DNA from: Ruminiclostridium sufflavum DSM 19573
Lineage (GTDB): Bacteria; Bacillota; Clostridia; Acetivibrionales; DSM-1351
Direction of reading: 5' to 3'
DNA length: 64,000 nucleotides
NCBI RefSeq assembly: GCF_003208175.1
Contig: NZ_QKMR01000023.1
Coordinates: 1-64,000 of the forward strand
The position numbers and the translations under genes are program-made. Positions 37,297-45,699 of this stretch are shown here, in pieces (position 1 is the stretch's first letter; every line of letters begins with the position of its first letter). The notes under the pieces are model-generated. The model saw only the letters and a program-made list of their open reading frames with translations. It ran no database searches and had not been told where the DNA came from.

Positions 37297-38589
37297 CTAC
37301 CTTCCTGTTGCACTGGCTATAGAATTTTCTATGTTTCTGGCAGTAGCAGCTGCGTCCTGTTTACCGGAAAACATCAGGTCAACCTGCTCGCCAACTATTG
37401 CCTCAACCTTGGAGAAATCATAATAGTAGAAAGGCTTTACGTCGTTGATTTTTTCAAGCGGATTCGAGCCTGAAAAATATTCATCACCCTTTGAGAAAAA
37501 TGAGTCCTTAAGAGCTTCATTATTACTTGGAACCGAACCCCATGATGTATACATGGCTTGTTGTCCTTCATTTGTGGTACATAACCATTGTGCGTACTTA
37601 ACAACCTTTTCCTTTACAGGAGACATTTCAGGAATAGCTATTGCAGTACCGCCCCAGTATCCTGTCAATGTTTCTGTCTTATCATCCCACTTCGGGAAAG
37701 GCATTACATCCCATTTGCCTGAAAGCTCAGGAGCATTTTTCTTGATATTTGCTCCTTCCGCAATATTCATTGGCCATGCAACGATTTTGCTTGCCTTGAA
37801 TTCTCCCCAGAACTCAGGAGTAAAGAAAGTAAGGCCTTCTGCAATTCCATTTTTAAGAGCATCATTAAACCAGTTAAGCGTAAATTCAAGCTCAGTATTA
37901 TTCTTGATTACCTTTCCGTCCTCGGTGAAGAAATTGCCTCCGCGTGACTGCATAAACATGGCTATTTCATTTGCTCCCCATGTTCCTGCCGGGTTAAATA
38001 CAGGCATTATATACAGCCCCTTTTCTTTCAGCTTTTCTCCGGCTGCTAAAAACTCATTCCAGGTTTTTATTTCTCCTATGCCGTTCTGCTCAAACACATC
38101 TTTTCTGTACCATATAACTCCCGGAGATACATCGGGCGCCATTCCGTATATTTTTCCCTCATAAGTGAGCAAGCCGGTCACAGCCGGTGAAAATTTATTA
38201 ATCGAGTCCTGGATGTAAGGAGTCATATCCATCAGCTTACCTGTCTTGGATATGTTTGAAAATGTTCTTTGCGGCTGCTGGAACATATCAGGAGCACCTG
38301 TTCCGGATGCTAATGCAATTAAAAGCTTTTGTGCGATATCTGTGTGAGACATCTGGACAAGCTCTATTTTCACTTCGTCCTGCATTGAATTATATTTATC
38401 AATTGCAGGCTGCTGCGTAGACAGCCAAGTCCAAAAAACCGCCTTTTCATTTTTTACTTCTGTCCCTGCTGTAGATGAGGATGTTTGTGCTGATGAGTTG
38501 TTAGCATTGTCAACTGTATTGCCACAGCCTGCCAGTACCATCGTAAATAGCATTACCAATGCGAGTGTTGCTGAAATAGCTCTTCTCAT
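37297..38589 (-). CDS. Extracellular solute-binding lipoprotein of the sugar ABC transporter
   Basis: 430 residues with a lipoprotein signal (hydrophobic LALVMLFTMVLAGC; lipobox LAGC, acylated Cys at residue 22) and a Ser/Thr/Asn linker. The family 1 solute-binding domain is recognisable in GAPDMFQQPQRTF and PSNNEALKDSFF. It captures the imported sugar or glycoside on the outer face of the membrane. GGAGG precedes the ATG. It lies between an FAD oxidoreductase gene and the permeases. Confidence 0.93.
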   Translation of the reverse strand: MRRAISATLALVMLFTMVLAGCGNTVDNANNSSAQTSSSTAGTEVKNEKAVFWTWLSTQQPAIDKYNSMQDEVKIELVQMSHTDIAQKLLIALASGTGAPDMFQQPQRTFSNISKTGKLMDMTPYIQDSINKFSPAVTGLLTYEGKIYGMAPDVSPGVIWYRKDVFEQNGIGEIKTWNEFLAAGEKLKEKGLYIMPVFNPAGTWGANEIAMFMQSRGGNFFTEDGKVIKNNTELEFTLNWFNDALKNGIAEGLTFFTPEFWGEFKASKIVAWPMNIAEGANIKKNAPELSGKWDVMPFPKWDDKTETLTGYWGGTAIAIPEMSPVKEKVVKYAQWLCTTNEGQQAMYTSWGSVPSNNEALKDSFFSKGDEYFSGSNPLEKINDVKPFYYYDFSKVEAIVGEQVDLMFSGKQDAAATARNIENSIASATGR

Positions 38590-38613
38590 TTTCTTTTTTC
38601 CTCCTGTTATATA

Positions 38614-39990
38614 TTATTGTTTGTCTAAAAAAACACCCTGACTAATCAGTGTTTTTTGCAGTTTATTAACGGATACAGCCTCCGGACTTACAGCATCCTT
38701 AATACAGATAGCCGCAGCAGTACCCGCCGCCTGACCTATGCCAAAGCATGGCGGCATTACTCTAAATGCTGAAACCGCTTCAGACGCAGATGATATTGAC
38801 CTTCCCGCAACAAGCAGGTTGTCACAATTATTGGGAACAAGTGAGCGGTATGGTATCCCGTACCATTTATCAACAACAACATACTCACCGCCCGATCCGT
38901 CATCAGCATGTATATCTATTGCATTTGCACACAATAAAATATCATCCTCAAAGGTTCTGGAATTTAAGATGTCTTCCTTCTGAATTACATATTTACCCTC
39001 AATATGCCTTGTCTCCCTGATACCGATAGCTGCTCCGGTTTCCATCATCTTTGCATTCTCAAAACCGGGTACGTGCTTTTTAAGAAAGCTGTATACCTTT
39101 CTCGCCTGTTTACGCCCTTCTATAGATGCCAGCGTAAGCTCTGAGCTTTTTGTCCCGTCAACTTCTGTAATACGGGTTGTATTAAGCTTCCATTCTCCCT
39201 TTTGGTTTGTCTCATACGTTCCCATCTCATCACGCTTTATATCCCATTCACCGGTTTTTCTGCCTTCTTTTATAAGCCAGTTGAAGGCGCCAAAAAATGG
39301 TTTGTCCATAAGGTGCTTATTTTCATCGACATATTCATATACTCTGTCAGAATCTACATTACATACTCTGAAAAACATGGTGGCCGGCTGCATGGAATTA
39401 TCCTTTTGCCTCCCTTTAACAGTTGGTACACCTGCTTTTTCAGCCACATCCGCATCACCGGAGCAATCAATTATTATTTTTGCATTTATTGCACACAGGC
39501 CTTCCTTACGTCCTGCAATTACACTTTTAATTTTATTGCCCTCGGTTATGCAATCAATAAATTGCGTGTAATAAAGAAGCTTTACACCGCTTTCCTGCAG
39601 CATATCTTCAGCAGCAATTTTAAGCACCTCAGAATCGAAAGGTGTTACATGATGGTGCCCCTTTTCTATAAATGCCGCATAAGAAGTTGACCATCCCACC
39701 TTTGAAGGATGTATAGCACCTCCGAGTTCTTCCATCCTCCTCACAAGCTCATCAAAAACTCCTTTGATAATCTGTGTTTCTCCTTTTCCGTCATAGCAGG
39801 TCATAAAGGGACCTACCAAAGCATTTGTTGCCATTCCGCCTAAAAAGCCGTATTTCTCAATCAGCATTGTTTCTGCACCGTTTCTTGCCGATGAAATTGC
39901 TGCAGCAATACCTGCTGGTCCGCCACCTACCACCAGCACCTCTGGAGTATAAATATCTCCGATTTTTGCAATATAGTTTACTTCCGGCAT
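38614..39990 (-). CDS. FAD-dependent oxidoreductase (FAD_oxidored, PF12831-like), paralogue 3
   Basis: 458 residues, slightly longer than its two paralogues. FAD motif VLVVGGGPAGIAAAISSA, EKYGFLGGMATNA, DCSGDADVAEKAG, and VAGRSISSASEAVSAFRV near the C-terminus. It is the first structural gene after the LacI regulator, immediately before the binding protein, which suggests a primary step. GGAGG lies before the ATG. Confidence 0.86.
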   Translation of the reverse strand: MPEVNYIAKIGDIYTPEVLVVGGGPAGIAAAISSARNGAETMLIEKYGFLGGMATNALVGPFMTCYDGKGETQIIKGVFDELVRRMEELGGAIHPSKVGWSTSYAAFIEKGHHHVTPFDSEVLKIAAEDMLQESGVKLLYYTQFIDCITEGNKIKSVIAGRKEGLCAINAKIIIDCSGDADVAEKAGVPTVKGRQKDNSMQPATMFFRVCNVDSDRVYEYVDENKHLMDKPFFGAFNWLIKEGRKTGEWDIKRDEMGTYETNQKGEWKLNTTRITEVDGTKSSELTLASIEGRKQARKVYSFLKKHVPGFENAKMMETGAAIGIRETRHIEGKYVIQKEDILNSRTFEDDILLCANAIDIHADDGSGGEYVVVDKWYGIPYRSLVPNNCDNLLVAGRSISSASEAVSAFRVMPPCFGIGQAAGTAAAICIKDAVSPEAVSVNKLQKTLISQGVFLDKQ

Positions 39991-40035
39991 TTTCCTTCCT
40001 CCTAACAGCCATACTTATTTATATTTATATAATCT

Positions 40036-41022
40036 CTAGCAGGATTTACGTACTATAAATTCCGCCGGAAGATTATATTCCGTATAAGGTCCTTCCGGAT
40101 TTTCTATCCTTTTAAGTACAAGCTCTGCTGCCATGGCTCCCAGCTTTGCAACCGGCTGCTTTATGGTTGACAAGGGAGGATTGGTTATTGTAGACCAGTT
40201 GTAATCATCAAATCCAATTACAGCCATGCTTTCAGGAATAGAAATGTTTTTATTGGAAAGACACTTTAATGCTCCTACCGCCATAAGATTATTTGATACA
40301 AATATTGCGGTAGCATCGGTATTTACAAGTTCCTCTGTCAGTTGATAACCGCTCTCATGCCTGGAGTCTCCTCTTTTTATGAGCTTCTCGTCTATCTGCA
40401 GACCATTTTCCCTTATAGCTTCCAAATATCCTGAAAGCCTTTCGTCAGTCGTACTTAATCCATCACGTCCTGCAATATAGCCTATCCGCCTATGGCCCTT
40501 CTCTATAAGACTTGATACCGCATCATAGGTTGCTGTTTTCCCGTCTACCATGACTACATCCGCCTGTGATTTATAGGTTTTTCTATCTATAAATACAATG
40601 GGGTAATTAACATCTGTAAACATAGACCTATAATCAAAATCACGGCTTGTAGGTGCTATAATTATTCCGCTTACCAGCTGCGAACTCATTAGCATTATTT
40701 GTTTTTTTTCTATATATATACTTTCTCCTGTATTACAAAGGAAAAGGCTATATCCCTTTTTACTTAAAACTCTCTCTATAGCCTCGGCCACTTCTGTGAA
40801 AAAAAAGTTTGAAATATCCGGTATAAGAAGAGCCACAGTTTTCGTTTTATTTGTTCTCAAGCTTCTGGCCATAGAATTTGGCACATATTTAAGCTCTTCC
40901 ATGGCAGTCAGAATTTTATTTTTTGTTGCCTCTGAAACAAAGCGAGTGTTGTTTATTACATGGGATACTGTTGCTACCGAAACTCCCGATTTAATAGCTA
41001 CATCTTTTATACTAGCAGACAC
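40036..41022 (-). CDS. LacI-family transcriptional regulator
   Basis: 328 residues. Helix-turn-helix and hinge at 1-60 (IKDVAIKSGVSVATVSHVIN, YVPNSMARSL), then a periplasmic-binding-protein-like sensor domain. It is the first gene of the nine-gene operon and probably represses it through the operator just upstream, responding to the imported sugar. AAGGTG precedes the ATG. Self-regulation is inferred from operator location. Confidence 0.93.
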   Translation of the reverse strand: MSASIKDVAIKSGVSVATVSHVINNTRFVSEATKNKILTAMEELKYVPNSMARSLRTNKTKTVALLIPDISNFFFTEVAEAIERVLSKKGYSLFLCNTGESIYIEKKQIMLMSSQLVSGIIIAPTSRDFDYRSMFTDVNYPIVFIDRKTYKSQADVVMVDGKTATYDAVSSLIEKGHRRIGYIAGRDGLSTTDERLSGYLEAIRENGLQIDEKLIKRGDSRHESGYQLTEELVNTDATAIFVSNNLMAVGALKCLSNKNISIPESMAVIGFDDYNWSTITNPPLSTIKQPVAKLGAMAAELVLKRIENPEGPYTEYNLPAEFIVRKSC

Positions 41023-41053
41023 CTTTTTCTCATCCCCTTGTTTTTATGTTCTC

Positions 41054-41090
41054 CGTAAACGATTAACGTAATCGTTTACGTAATCGTTTA
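41054..41090. promoter_or_regulatory. LacI-type operator with a third half-site
   Basis: Perfect 12-bp arms CGTAAACGATTA (41054-41065) and TAATCGTTTACG (41069-41080) flank ACG. A tandem direct repeat of CGTAATCGTTTA (41067-41078, 41079-41090) adds a further half-site. It lies just downstream of the -10 box, over the expected transcription start. Confidence 0.85.
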
Positions 41091-41095
41091 ATTAA

Positions 41096-41124
41096 ATAAT
41101 AAATCATTTCTTTCGACCTGTCAA
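41096..41124 (-). promoter_or_regulatory. Sigma-A promoter of the LacI operon
   Basis: Minus strand TTGACA (41119-41124), 17-nt spacer, TATTAT (41096-41101). Confidence 0.87.
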
Positions 41125-41185
41125 TACTATTTTAGATATATTTCGACACTTTTCTTTTTTGTCCGCAAGTGCTCTCTATACCTCA

Positions 41186-41239
41186 AAAAAAGAAATCCCT
41201 GAAATTCAGAGTCTTCTGAATTTCAGGGATTTCTTTTTT
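41186..41239. terminator. Strong bidirectional intrinsic terminator
   Basis: A perfect 25-bp stem including A-tract and T-tract, core GAAATCCCTGAAATTCAGA, with a 4-nt GTCT loop. It ends the VOC gene (minus) 24 nt after its stop and insulates the LacI promoter. Confidence 0.93.
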
Positions 41240-41262
41240 ATTTTTCCATGATACCATTATTT

Positions 41263-41682
41263 TTATAACTTTTGGTTAAACTCAATTTTTTCCTTGTCAG
41301 GGCCTAATATAGTTAGAAACTTAACGCCATTTTTCCAAAAAGGCAGAAATTTTGGAGTCCCTTCAATGGTATCAATTCCTGATTTTTTTATTTCTTTATA
41401 TATTTCGTCAATATCGTCTACGTCAAATGCGATATGGTCAATATGTCCATGCCCGCGCCCTTTTATTTCTTCATACTCTTCACCCGACAGCTGGTATAGC
41501 TCCAATATAAAATCCTTCAGCTTAATAAAAGCCACATTAACCTCACCGTTGCTGTCGTTTATTTTCATTTGATACATCAGCTGGAACCCTAAAGTATCTA
41601 TATACCATTTCTTGCTCCTCTCAATATCCCTGACCGGTACTCCTAAATGCTGAACTCCGTTTATATTATCTATTATACTCAT
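41263..41682 (-). CDS. VOC-family (glyoxalase/dioxygenase fold) protein
   Basis: 139 residues from MSIIDNINGVQHLGV. Metal-type ligands: His in GVQHLGVPV, His in HIDHIAFDV, and Glu in KEKIEFNQ; the paired beta-alpha-beta-beta-beta modules are typical. Start chosen at the second of two close ATGs (AAAGGA 12 nt upstream). The open frame continues 39 codons upstream but that extension is translated interspersed repeat. Single gene ending in the strong terminator. Specific reaction unknown. Confidence 0.8.
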   Translation of the reverse strand: MSIIDNINGVQHLGVPVRDIERSKKWYIDTLGFQLMYQMKINDSNGEVNVAFIKLKDFILELYQLSGEEYEEIKGRGHGHIDHIAFDVDDIDEIYKEIKKSGIDTIEGTPKFLPFWKNGVKFLTILGPDKEKIEFNQKL

Positions 41683-41710
41683 ATTAGCTATCATTCCTTT
41701 CGCTGTGCTC

Positions 41711-41811
41711 AAGGCACAAAAATCAGTAAAAATCTCTGCTTCAAAGCCCATTCCGTCTAAAAATACGATATAAATATCGTCATAAAGGTTGAACTGCAAT
41801 TGACTTTAGTA
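41711..41811 (-). repeat. Interspersed repeat, copy 4
   Basis: Minus strand ACTAAAGTCAATTGCAG, GACGATATTTATATCGT, TTTTTAGACGG. Matches copy 3 over about 60 bp and copy 6 at its left end. It lies between the exporter operon end and the VOC gene. Confidence 0.65.
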
Positions 41812-41916
41812 ATTCAGATTAATACTAACCCTTTTTATACGAAAACTCAATAATTACTTTTTCAATATTAAATGCTACTTTTAATGATTGCCAAAGAAAA
41901 AGTATTTTCTTTCATA

Positions 41917-43089
41917 TCAGCTTCCATTCATTTGCTTTCTTTTAGTCAAAACAAGCGCAACTGAAAGAAGAGCCGCTCCGAAGCACAATTCTATAAGCAT
42001 ATATTGAAATATCGGTGTCAAGTTTTCAATATTGAAGTTCGTCAGGTTTGATATCTCATTGTTTGCCTTTACATACCAATAAGCAGGAGTGAATTTTGCT
42101 ATGTCAAGGACAGCTTTGCTTAAAAACTCCTGCGGTACAAATACACCGCTTATAAATGATAAGCCGAGCCCTAAAACATTTGTAACGCTTGACTGTGCAT
42201 TGCTGCTCTTGACAAAAATTCCGGCAAAAAAAGCCAAACAAAGTGCCATCACTGTGAAAACAAGTGAATTTATACAGAAATACAAGCCATTCAATGTAAA
42301 CATATCATCTCTAAACAATAAAAAGTTGCAGACCATCATCAATCCCCAGCAGGCTGCGGCATAAATGATATTTCCAAGTATGATCTGCATATTTAATGAA
42401 GAATTTTTAATCGGAGAGCAAAGGGTTCTCCTCCTTATGTTTTTGTTGTTAAATACCATCATAATAGAGGTTACCCCTAATAGAAGGATGCTTGTTATTG
42501 CATATGCCAGATAATTAAAGAAATATATGGCATTATCCCCTGTTTTGCTGTTCTGATTTTCATCCCTTTTAATTTGAACGTGTGTGGCAACTTTCAAATC
42601 ATCTGCTGCTTTCTCAGCCAGCTCAGCCTGAGTGATATTGTTATAATAGGTTAAATACATCTTAACTGTGCTTAAGTATTTATTTACCAGCATATCTGTG
42701 TATATTCCGTTCGTAGACTCTGAAACCGTTATTTTTCCGATTTTAGCGTCTTTTCCCTCCATAATGTCCGCAGTGAACCCCTTCGGTATTTTCACAATAT
42801 ACTCTACATCTCTGAAAAATAGTGCATCCTGAAGCTTTTGTGTGTCATTCTCCAAAGAAACGTACACCGAGTAATCCTTCAAATAATCTCTAAGCCCGTC
42901 AATCAGCGGGGAATGCTCATCTTCATTGATAAAAGCAACTCGTGTTTTGGCTTGCATAAAATTATCAAGGTCTTTTGAAGGAGATGAAAACGAAAATAAT
43001 ATTGCAAGTGTTAGAAATACTCCTATATATATTGATATCTGACCCATATTCTTTTTTATTATCCTGAAGTATGTTTTAAATACTTGCAT
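41917..43089 (-). CDS. ABC-2 type exporter permease B
   Basis: 390 residues: one N-terminal transmembrane helix (ISIYIGVFLTLAILFSF), a large extracytoplasmic region (about 40-180) and five helices in the C-terminal half. This is the ABC-2 layout of drug, lipid or polyketide exporters. Its ATG overlaps the end of permease A by 14 nt. Last gene of the polyketide operon block; probably exports the product. Confidence 0.85.
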   Translation of the reverse strand: MQVFKTYFRIIKKNMGQISIYIGVFLTLAILFSFSSPSKDLDNFMQAKTRVAFINEDEHSPLIDGLRDYLKDYSVYVSLENDTQKLQDALFFRDVEYIVKIPKGFTADIMEGKDAKIGKITVSESTNGIYTDMLVNKYLSTVKMYLTYYNNITQAELAEKAADDLKVATHVQIKRDENQNSKTGDNAIYFFNYLAYAITSILLLGVTSIMMVFNNKNIRRRTLCSPIKNSSLNMQIILGNIIYAAACWGLMMVCNFLLFRDDMFTLNGLYFCINSLVFTVMALCLAFFAGIFVKSSNAQSSVTNVLGLGLSFISGVFVPQEFLSKAVLDIAKFTPAYWYVKANNEISNLTNFNIENLTPIFQYMLIELCFGAALLSVALVLTKRKQMNGS

Positions 43090-44227
43090 ATCTCCGCCTC
43101 CTTATAATCAGATAAGTCAACAGGCAAAACAATATTGTAAACCCGCTCAGCAAATTGATATTTATAAAGAACCGTGTATGAGTATCATAGTAGTATAACG
43201 CATACAAGGCATCAGTTATTAATGTTATAGGGTTAATATATGCCAGCACCGGTATATCTTTTGCAACAAGGTACTTTATGTTGCTGCTTCCTCCGCTCAT
43301 CATACCTGCCAGAAAGGATGCTGCCATTGTACTCCCTATCAAAACAGCAGTCTTTACACCCTCCCCCTTTTTCACCGCAGCACCGATAAAGGCTCCGAAG
43401 GTTATCCCTGCCGCACATCCCATAAAGCAAGTCATCAAAATATATCCTGTTTGTTTTCCAAAATCCACTTTTATCACAAAAATTAAATATGCTAAAAGAA
43501 TTAATATTTCCATCACTAAGATTACGTATCCTGCAAGAAGACCTGCCGTCAGTACCTTTAATTTATGAACCGGAGCTACATTCAGTCTTGCGGCTCTTTT
43601 TGAGAGATTTGCCTGAGTATCCGTAATCTCTTTCATCCCTATGAAGGCACCGTAAAAGCATGCCATAGCTATCAAGGAATAAAAATAGTTTACTGTTGTA
43701 TCCGGTTTATCGGTTGTTCCTAACGGAACAGCCTCAGTATATTCCCATGTACCTCCGGCATCCTCCAATAATCCGTTCTGCAACGCTGCCGGATTATTTT
43801 TAATTATAGCTGTTAAAGTGGTAACGGTCTGGCTGTATCCATCCAGAGCCGATTTTATAATAGACTGTTTAAAACCTGACTTTTTTACCACCAGCTCAGT
43901 TTGCGGACCGCCAATTATATACCCTGCAATTTTATTATCATCAAGGAGCTTCTCTGCCTCATCCTTTGTAGCAGCAATAATGTTGAACAACTTCCCCTCT
44001 CCCTCGGAAACAGCTTTGAGGAATTTTCTAAAGTCCTCATTCTTTTGATATGCATCATTATTTATTACTGCCACATCAATGCTGCTAAAGTTTTCCGAGC
44101 TTGAAATATTCGTAAAAGCCATACCAAATAAGGTGGCTAAAATCAATGAAAATACTAAAGTCCAAAAAATGAGAACTTTATCACGAATAATACATTTTAA
44201 TCTGTTTATAAATATATGCCGGAACAT
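43076..44227 (-). CDS. ABC-2 type exporter permease A
   Basis: 383 residues with the same layout as permease B: N-terminal helix (LIFWTLVFSLILATLFG), extracytoplasmic domain, five C-terminal helices. The two form a heterodimer with the ATPase encoded 11 nt upstream. AGGAGG precedes the ATG. Confidence 0.86.
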   Translation of the reverse strand: MFRHIFINRLKCIIRDKVLIFWTLVFSLILATLFGMAFTNISSSENFSSIDVAVINNDAYQKNEDFRKFLKAVSEGEGKLFNIIAATKDEAEKLLDDNKIAGYIIGGPQTELVVKKSGFKQSIIKSALDGYSQTVTTLTAIIKNNPAALQNGLLEDAGGTWEYTEAVPLGTTDKPDTTVNYFYSLIAMACFYGAFIGMKEITDTQANLSKRAARLNVAPVHKLKVLTAGLLAGYVILVMEILILLAYLIFVIKVDFGKQTGYILMTCFMGCAAGITFGAFIGAAVKKGEGVKTAVLIGSTMAASFLAGMMSGGSSNIKYLVAKDIPVLAYINPITLITDALYALYYYDTHTRFFININLLSGFTILFCLLTYLIIRRRRYASI

Positions 44228-44238
44228 TTATCTGCCTC

Positions 44239-45171
44239 CTAATCCCTCAGCTCTTTCCCTGTAATTTCCAGAAACACGTCATTCAGCGTCGGCTGCTCTG
44301 AGTATACTCTGCCATAGGTTATCTCATTATCTCTGAAAAAATCCAATAGAGTATTCAGATTATGCCTGCCTTTGCTGTATTTTATGAACAAATTTTTCTC
44401 ATCGTATTTAATACTATTAACATTTGGCAGCCGCTCTATTTTTTTTAAATTATCAGCACTCAGATTAAATATTTCTGCCGTTATTCTCTCACCCAGCTTA
44501 ATCATTGCCATGAGCTCTTCCTTTGTTCCTGCTGCTATAATTTTCCCTTTATCCATAATTACAATTTTGCTGCACAATTGCTCAACCTCTTCCATGTAGT
44601 GCGAAGTATAAATTATAGTTGCACCTTCATTATTAAGCTTTTTTATGCCGTCAAGAATATTATTTCTGCTTTGTGGATCAACTGCTACTGTCGGCTCATC
44701 TAATATTATAAGCTTTGGCTTATGAGCTATTCCGCATGCAATATTCAAACGGCGTAGAAGCCCTCCGCTAAGCTTCTTGGGATAAAACCTCCTGAAATCA
44801 TTTATCCCCACAAATTCTATTGCTTCCTCCACCAGCCCTTTCCGGGTAGCCTTATCTGAAATATACAGCCCGCAGAAGTAATCTATATTTTCATAAACAG
44901 TAAGTTCATCAAAAACAGCAACATCCTGCATTATAACGCCTATATCCTTTTTTATACCGTATTCATCCGGTGCCATAGGTTTATCAAATATATTTATTTC
45001 TCCCTTGTCATAAGCCAGCAGGGAAAGAATACAATTAATGGCTGTAGTCTTTCCGGAGCCGTTTGGTCCTAGCAGTCCGAATATCTCTCCTTCTTTCACC
45101 TCGAATGACAAATGATCTGTGGCCACCAAATCACCATATCTCTTAACTAAATTGTTTACACTGACAACCAT
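44239..45171 (-). CDS. ABC exporter ATP-binding protein
   Basis: 310 residues. Walker A GLLGPNGSGKTTA, signature LSGGLLRRL, Walker B KLIILDEPTVAVDP, H-loop TSHYMEE. C-terminal extension typical of DrrA/NatA-type exporters. AGGAGG is before the ATG. It powers the two permeases; its position after the polyketide genes suggests product export or self-protection. Confidence 0.93.
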   Translation of the reverse strand: MVVSVNNLVKRYGDLVATDHLSFEVKEGEIFGLLGPNGSGKTTAINCILSLLAYDKGEINIFDKPMAPDEYGIKKDIGVIMQDVAVFDELTVYENIDYFCGLYISDKATRKGLVEEAIEFVGINDFRRFYPKKLSGGLLRRLNIACGIAHKPKLIILDEPTVAVDPQSRNNILDGIKKLNNEGATIIYTSHYMEEVEQLCSKIVIMDKGKIIAAGTKEELMAMIKLGERITAEIFNLSADNLKKIERLPNVNSIKYDEKNLFIKYSKGRHNLNTLLDFFRDNEITYGRVYSEQPTLNDVFLEITGKELRD

Positions 45172-45274
45172 GCTTCTACCTCCTGATTCGCTAACACTTT
45201 ATTCAGTTATTTTACACATCTCCGCTATTTTTTTCCCTTTTGACTTTAATATATTCAAAAGTCAAGTACTATCA

Positions 45275-45346
45275 GCTAAAGAAACGGTATATCGTCCCCG
45301 ATATTCTATCATCGCGGAGGCTTGAACCGTAATTGACCTTAGTCAA
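45275..45346 (-). repeat. Interspersed repeat, copy 5
   Basis: Minus strand ACTAAGGTCAATTACGG, TTCAAGCCTCCGCGATGAT, AGAATATCGGGGACGATAT. Near match to copy 6 (AAAGTCAATTACGG, AGAATATCGGGCCGATAC). Confidence 0.68.
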
Positions 45347-45480
45347 ATCCTTCAGCTATATCTTACAGCATGGCAATTTATTTATTAAGTGTTTGAAATC
45401 AACTGTTAATGTGACAATTGTCATCTATATAGACATTATATTGCAAATTACATCCTGTTTTATCGTTTTTGGTTTTATAA

Positions 45481-45509
45481 TTGACATTTTTGTTGTTTTT
45501 TGGTATATT
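45481..45509 (+). promoter_or_regulatory. Sigma-A promoter of a small RNA
   Basis: TTGACA (45481-45486), 17-nt spacer, TATATT (45504-45509), on the strand opposite the flanking genes. Confidence 0.82.
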
Positions 45510-45515
45510 AGAAGT

Positions 45516-45667
45516 GTCGGGTAAAAGGTATGTTCAGTAAAAATATACGGCGTAGGATTTATCCGGATTAACTGGTAAATGCTATGTGGCATTGGAACAA
45601 AAATTATTAGTTTTTTTGGTCTTTATTATGAGACAAGTTGCGATTTTTTTCGCAACTTCCTTTTTTT
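45516..45667 (+). ncRNA. Putative stand-alone small RNA (about 150 nt)
   Basis: Bounded by a consensus promoter and an intrinsic terminator, with no open frame of note. Internal hairpins are possible: GTAT...ATAC near 45529-45550, GGAT/ATCC near 45557-45566, AATGC/GCATT near 45578-45593. It matches no class I recognise (not 6S, SRP RNA, tmRNA or a known riboswitch by eye). It lies inside the polyketide gene block but on the other strand. No gene follows it on its strand, so a trans-acting regulator or antisense RNA to the operon read-through is possible. Confidence 0.65.
45635..45667 (+). terminator. Intrinsic terminator of the small RNA
   Basis: AAGTTGCG / CGCAACTT stem (45635-45642, 45651-45658), followed by CC and seven T (45661-45667). 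Confidence 0.88.
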
Positions 45668-45699
45668 AGGAATACTTATTTCAAATTTTACGAAGGAAA

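Larger units (their letters stand above)
45172..45699. other. 528-nt spacer between the exporter and hydrolase genes
   Basis: Contains an interspersed repeat copy (45275-45346), a hairpin TTGACTTT/AAAGTCAA (45240-45265), a 12-nt palindrome TGACAATTGTCA (45412-45423) and, on the plus strand, a promoter and terminator defining a small RNA. No minus-strand promoter for the exporter was recognised. Confidence 0.6.

Noticed and set aside
41683-41799. 39-codon N-terminal extension of the VOC protein
   Set aside because: It overlaps the interspersed repeat and has no ribosome binding site; the VOC fold begins after it.
45333-45524. Plus-strand hydrophobic 63-codon frame upstream of the small RNA
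   Set aside because: It starts with TTG inside the repeat, lacks a ribosome binding site and runs through the small RNA promoter.
45516-45667. 6S RNA or a known riboswitch
   Set aside because: No long central-bulge rod and no recognisable aptamer core; no downstream gene on that strand.
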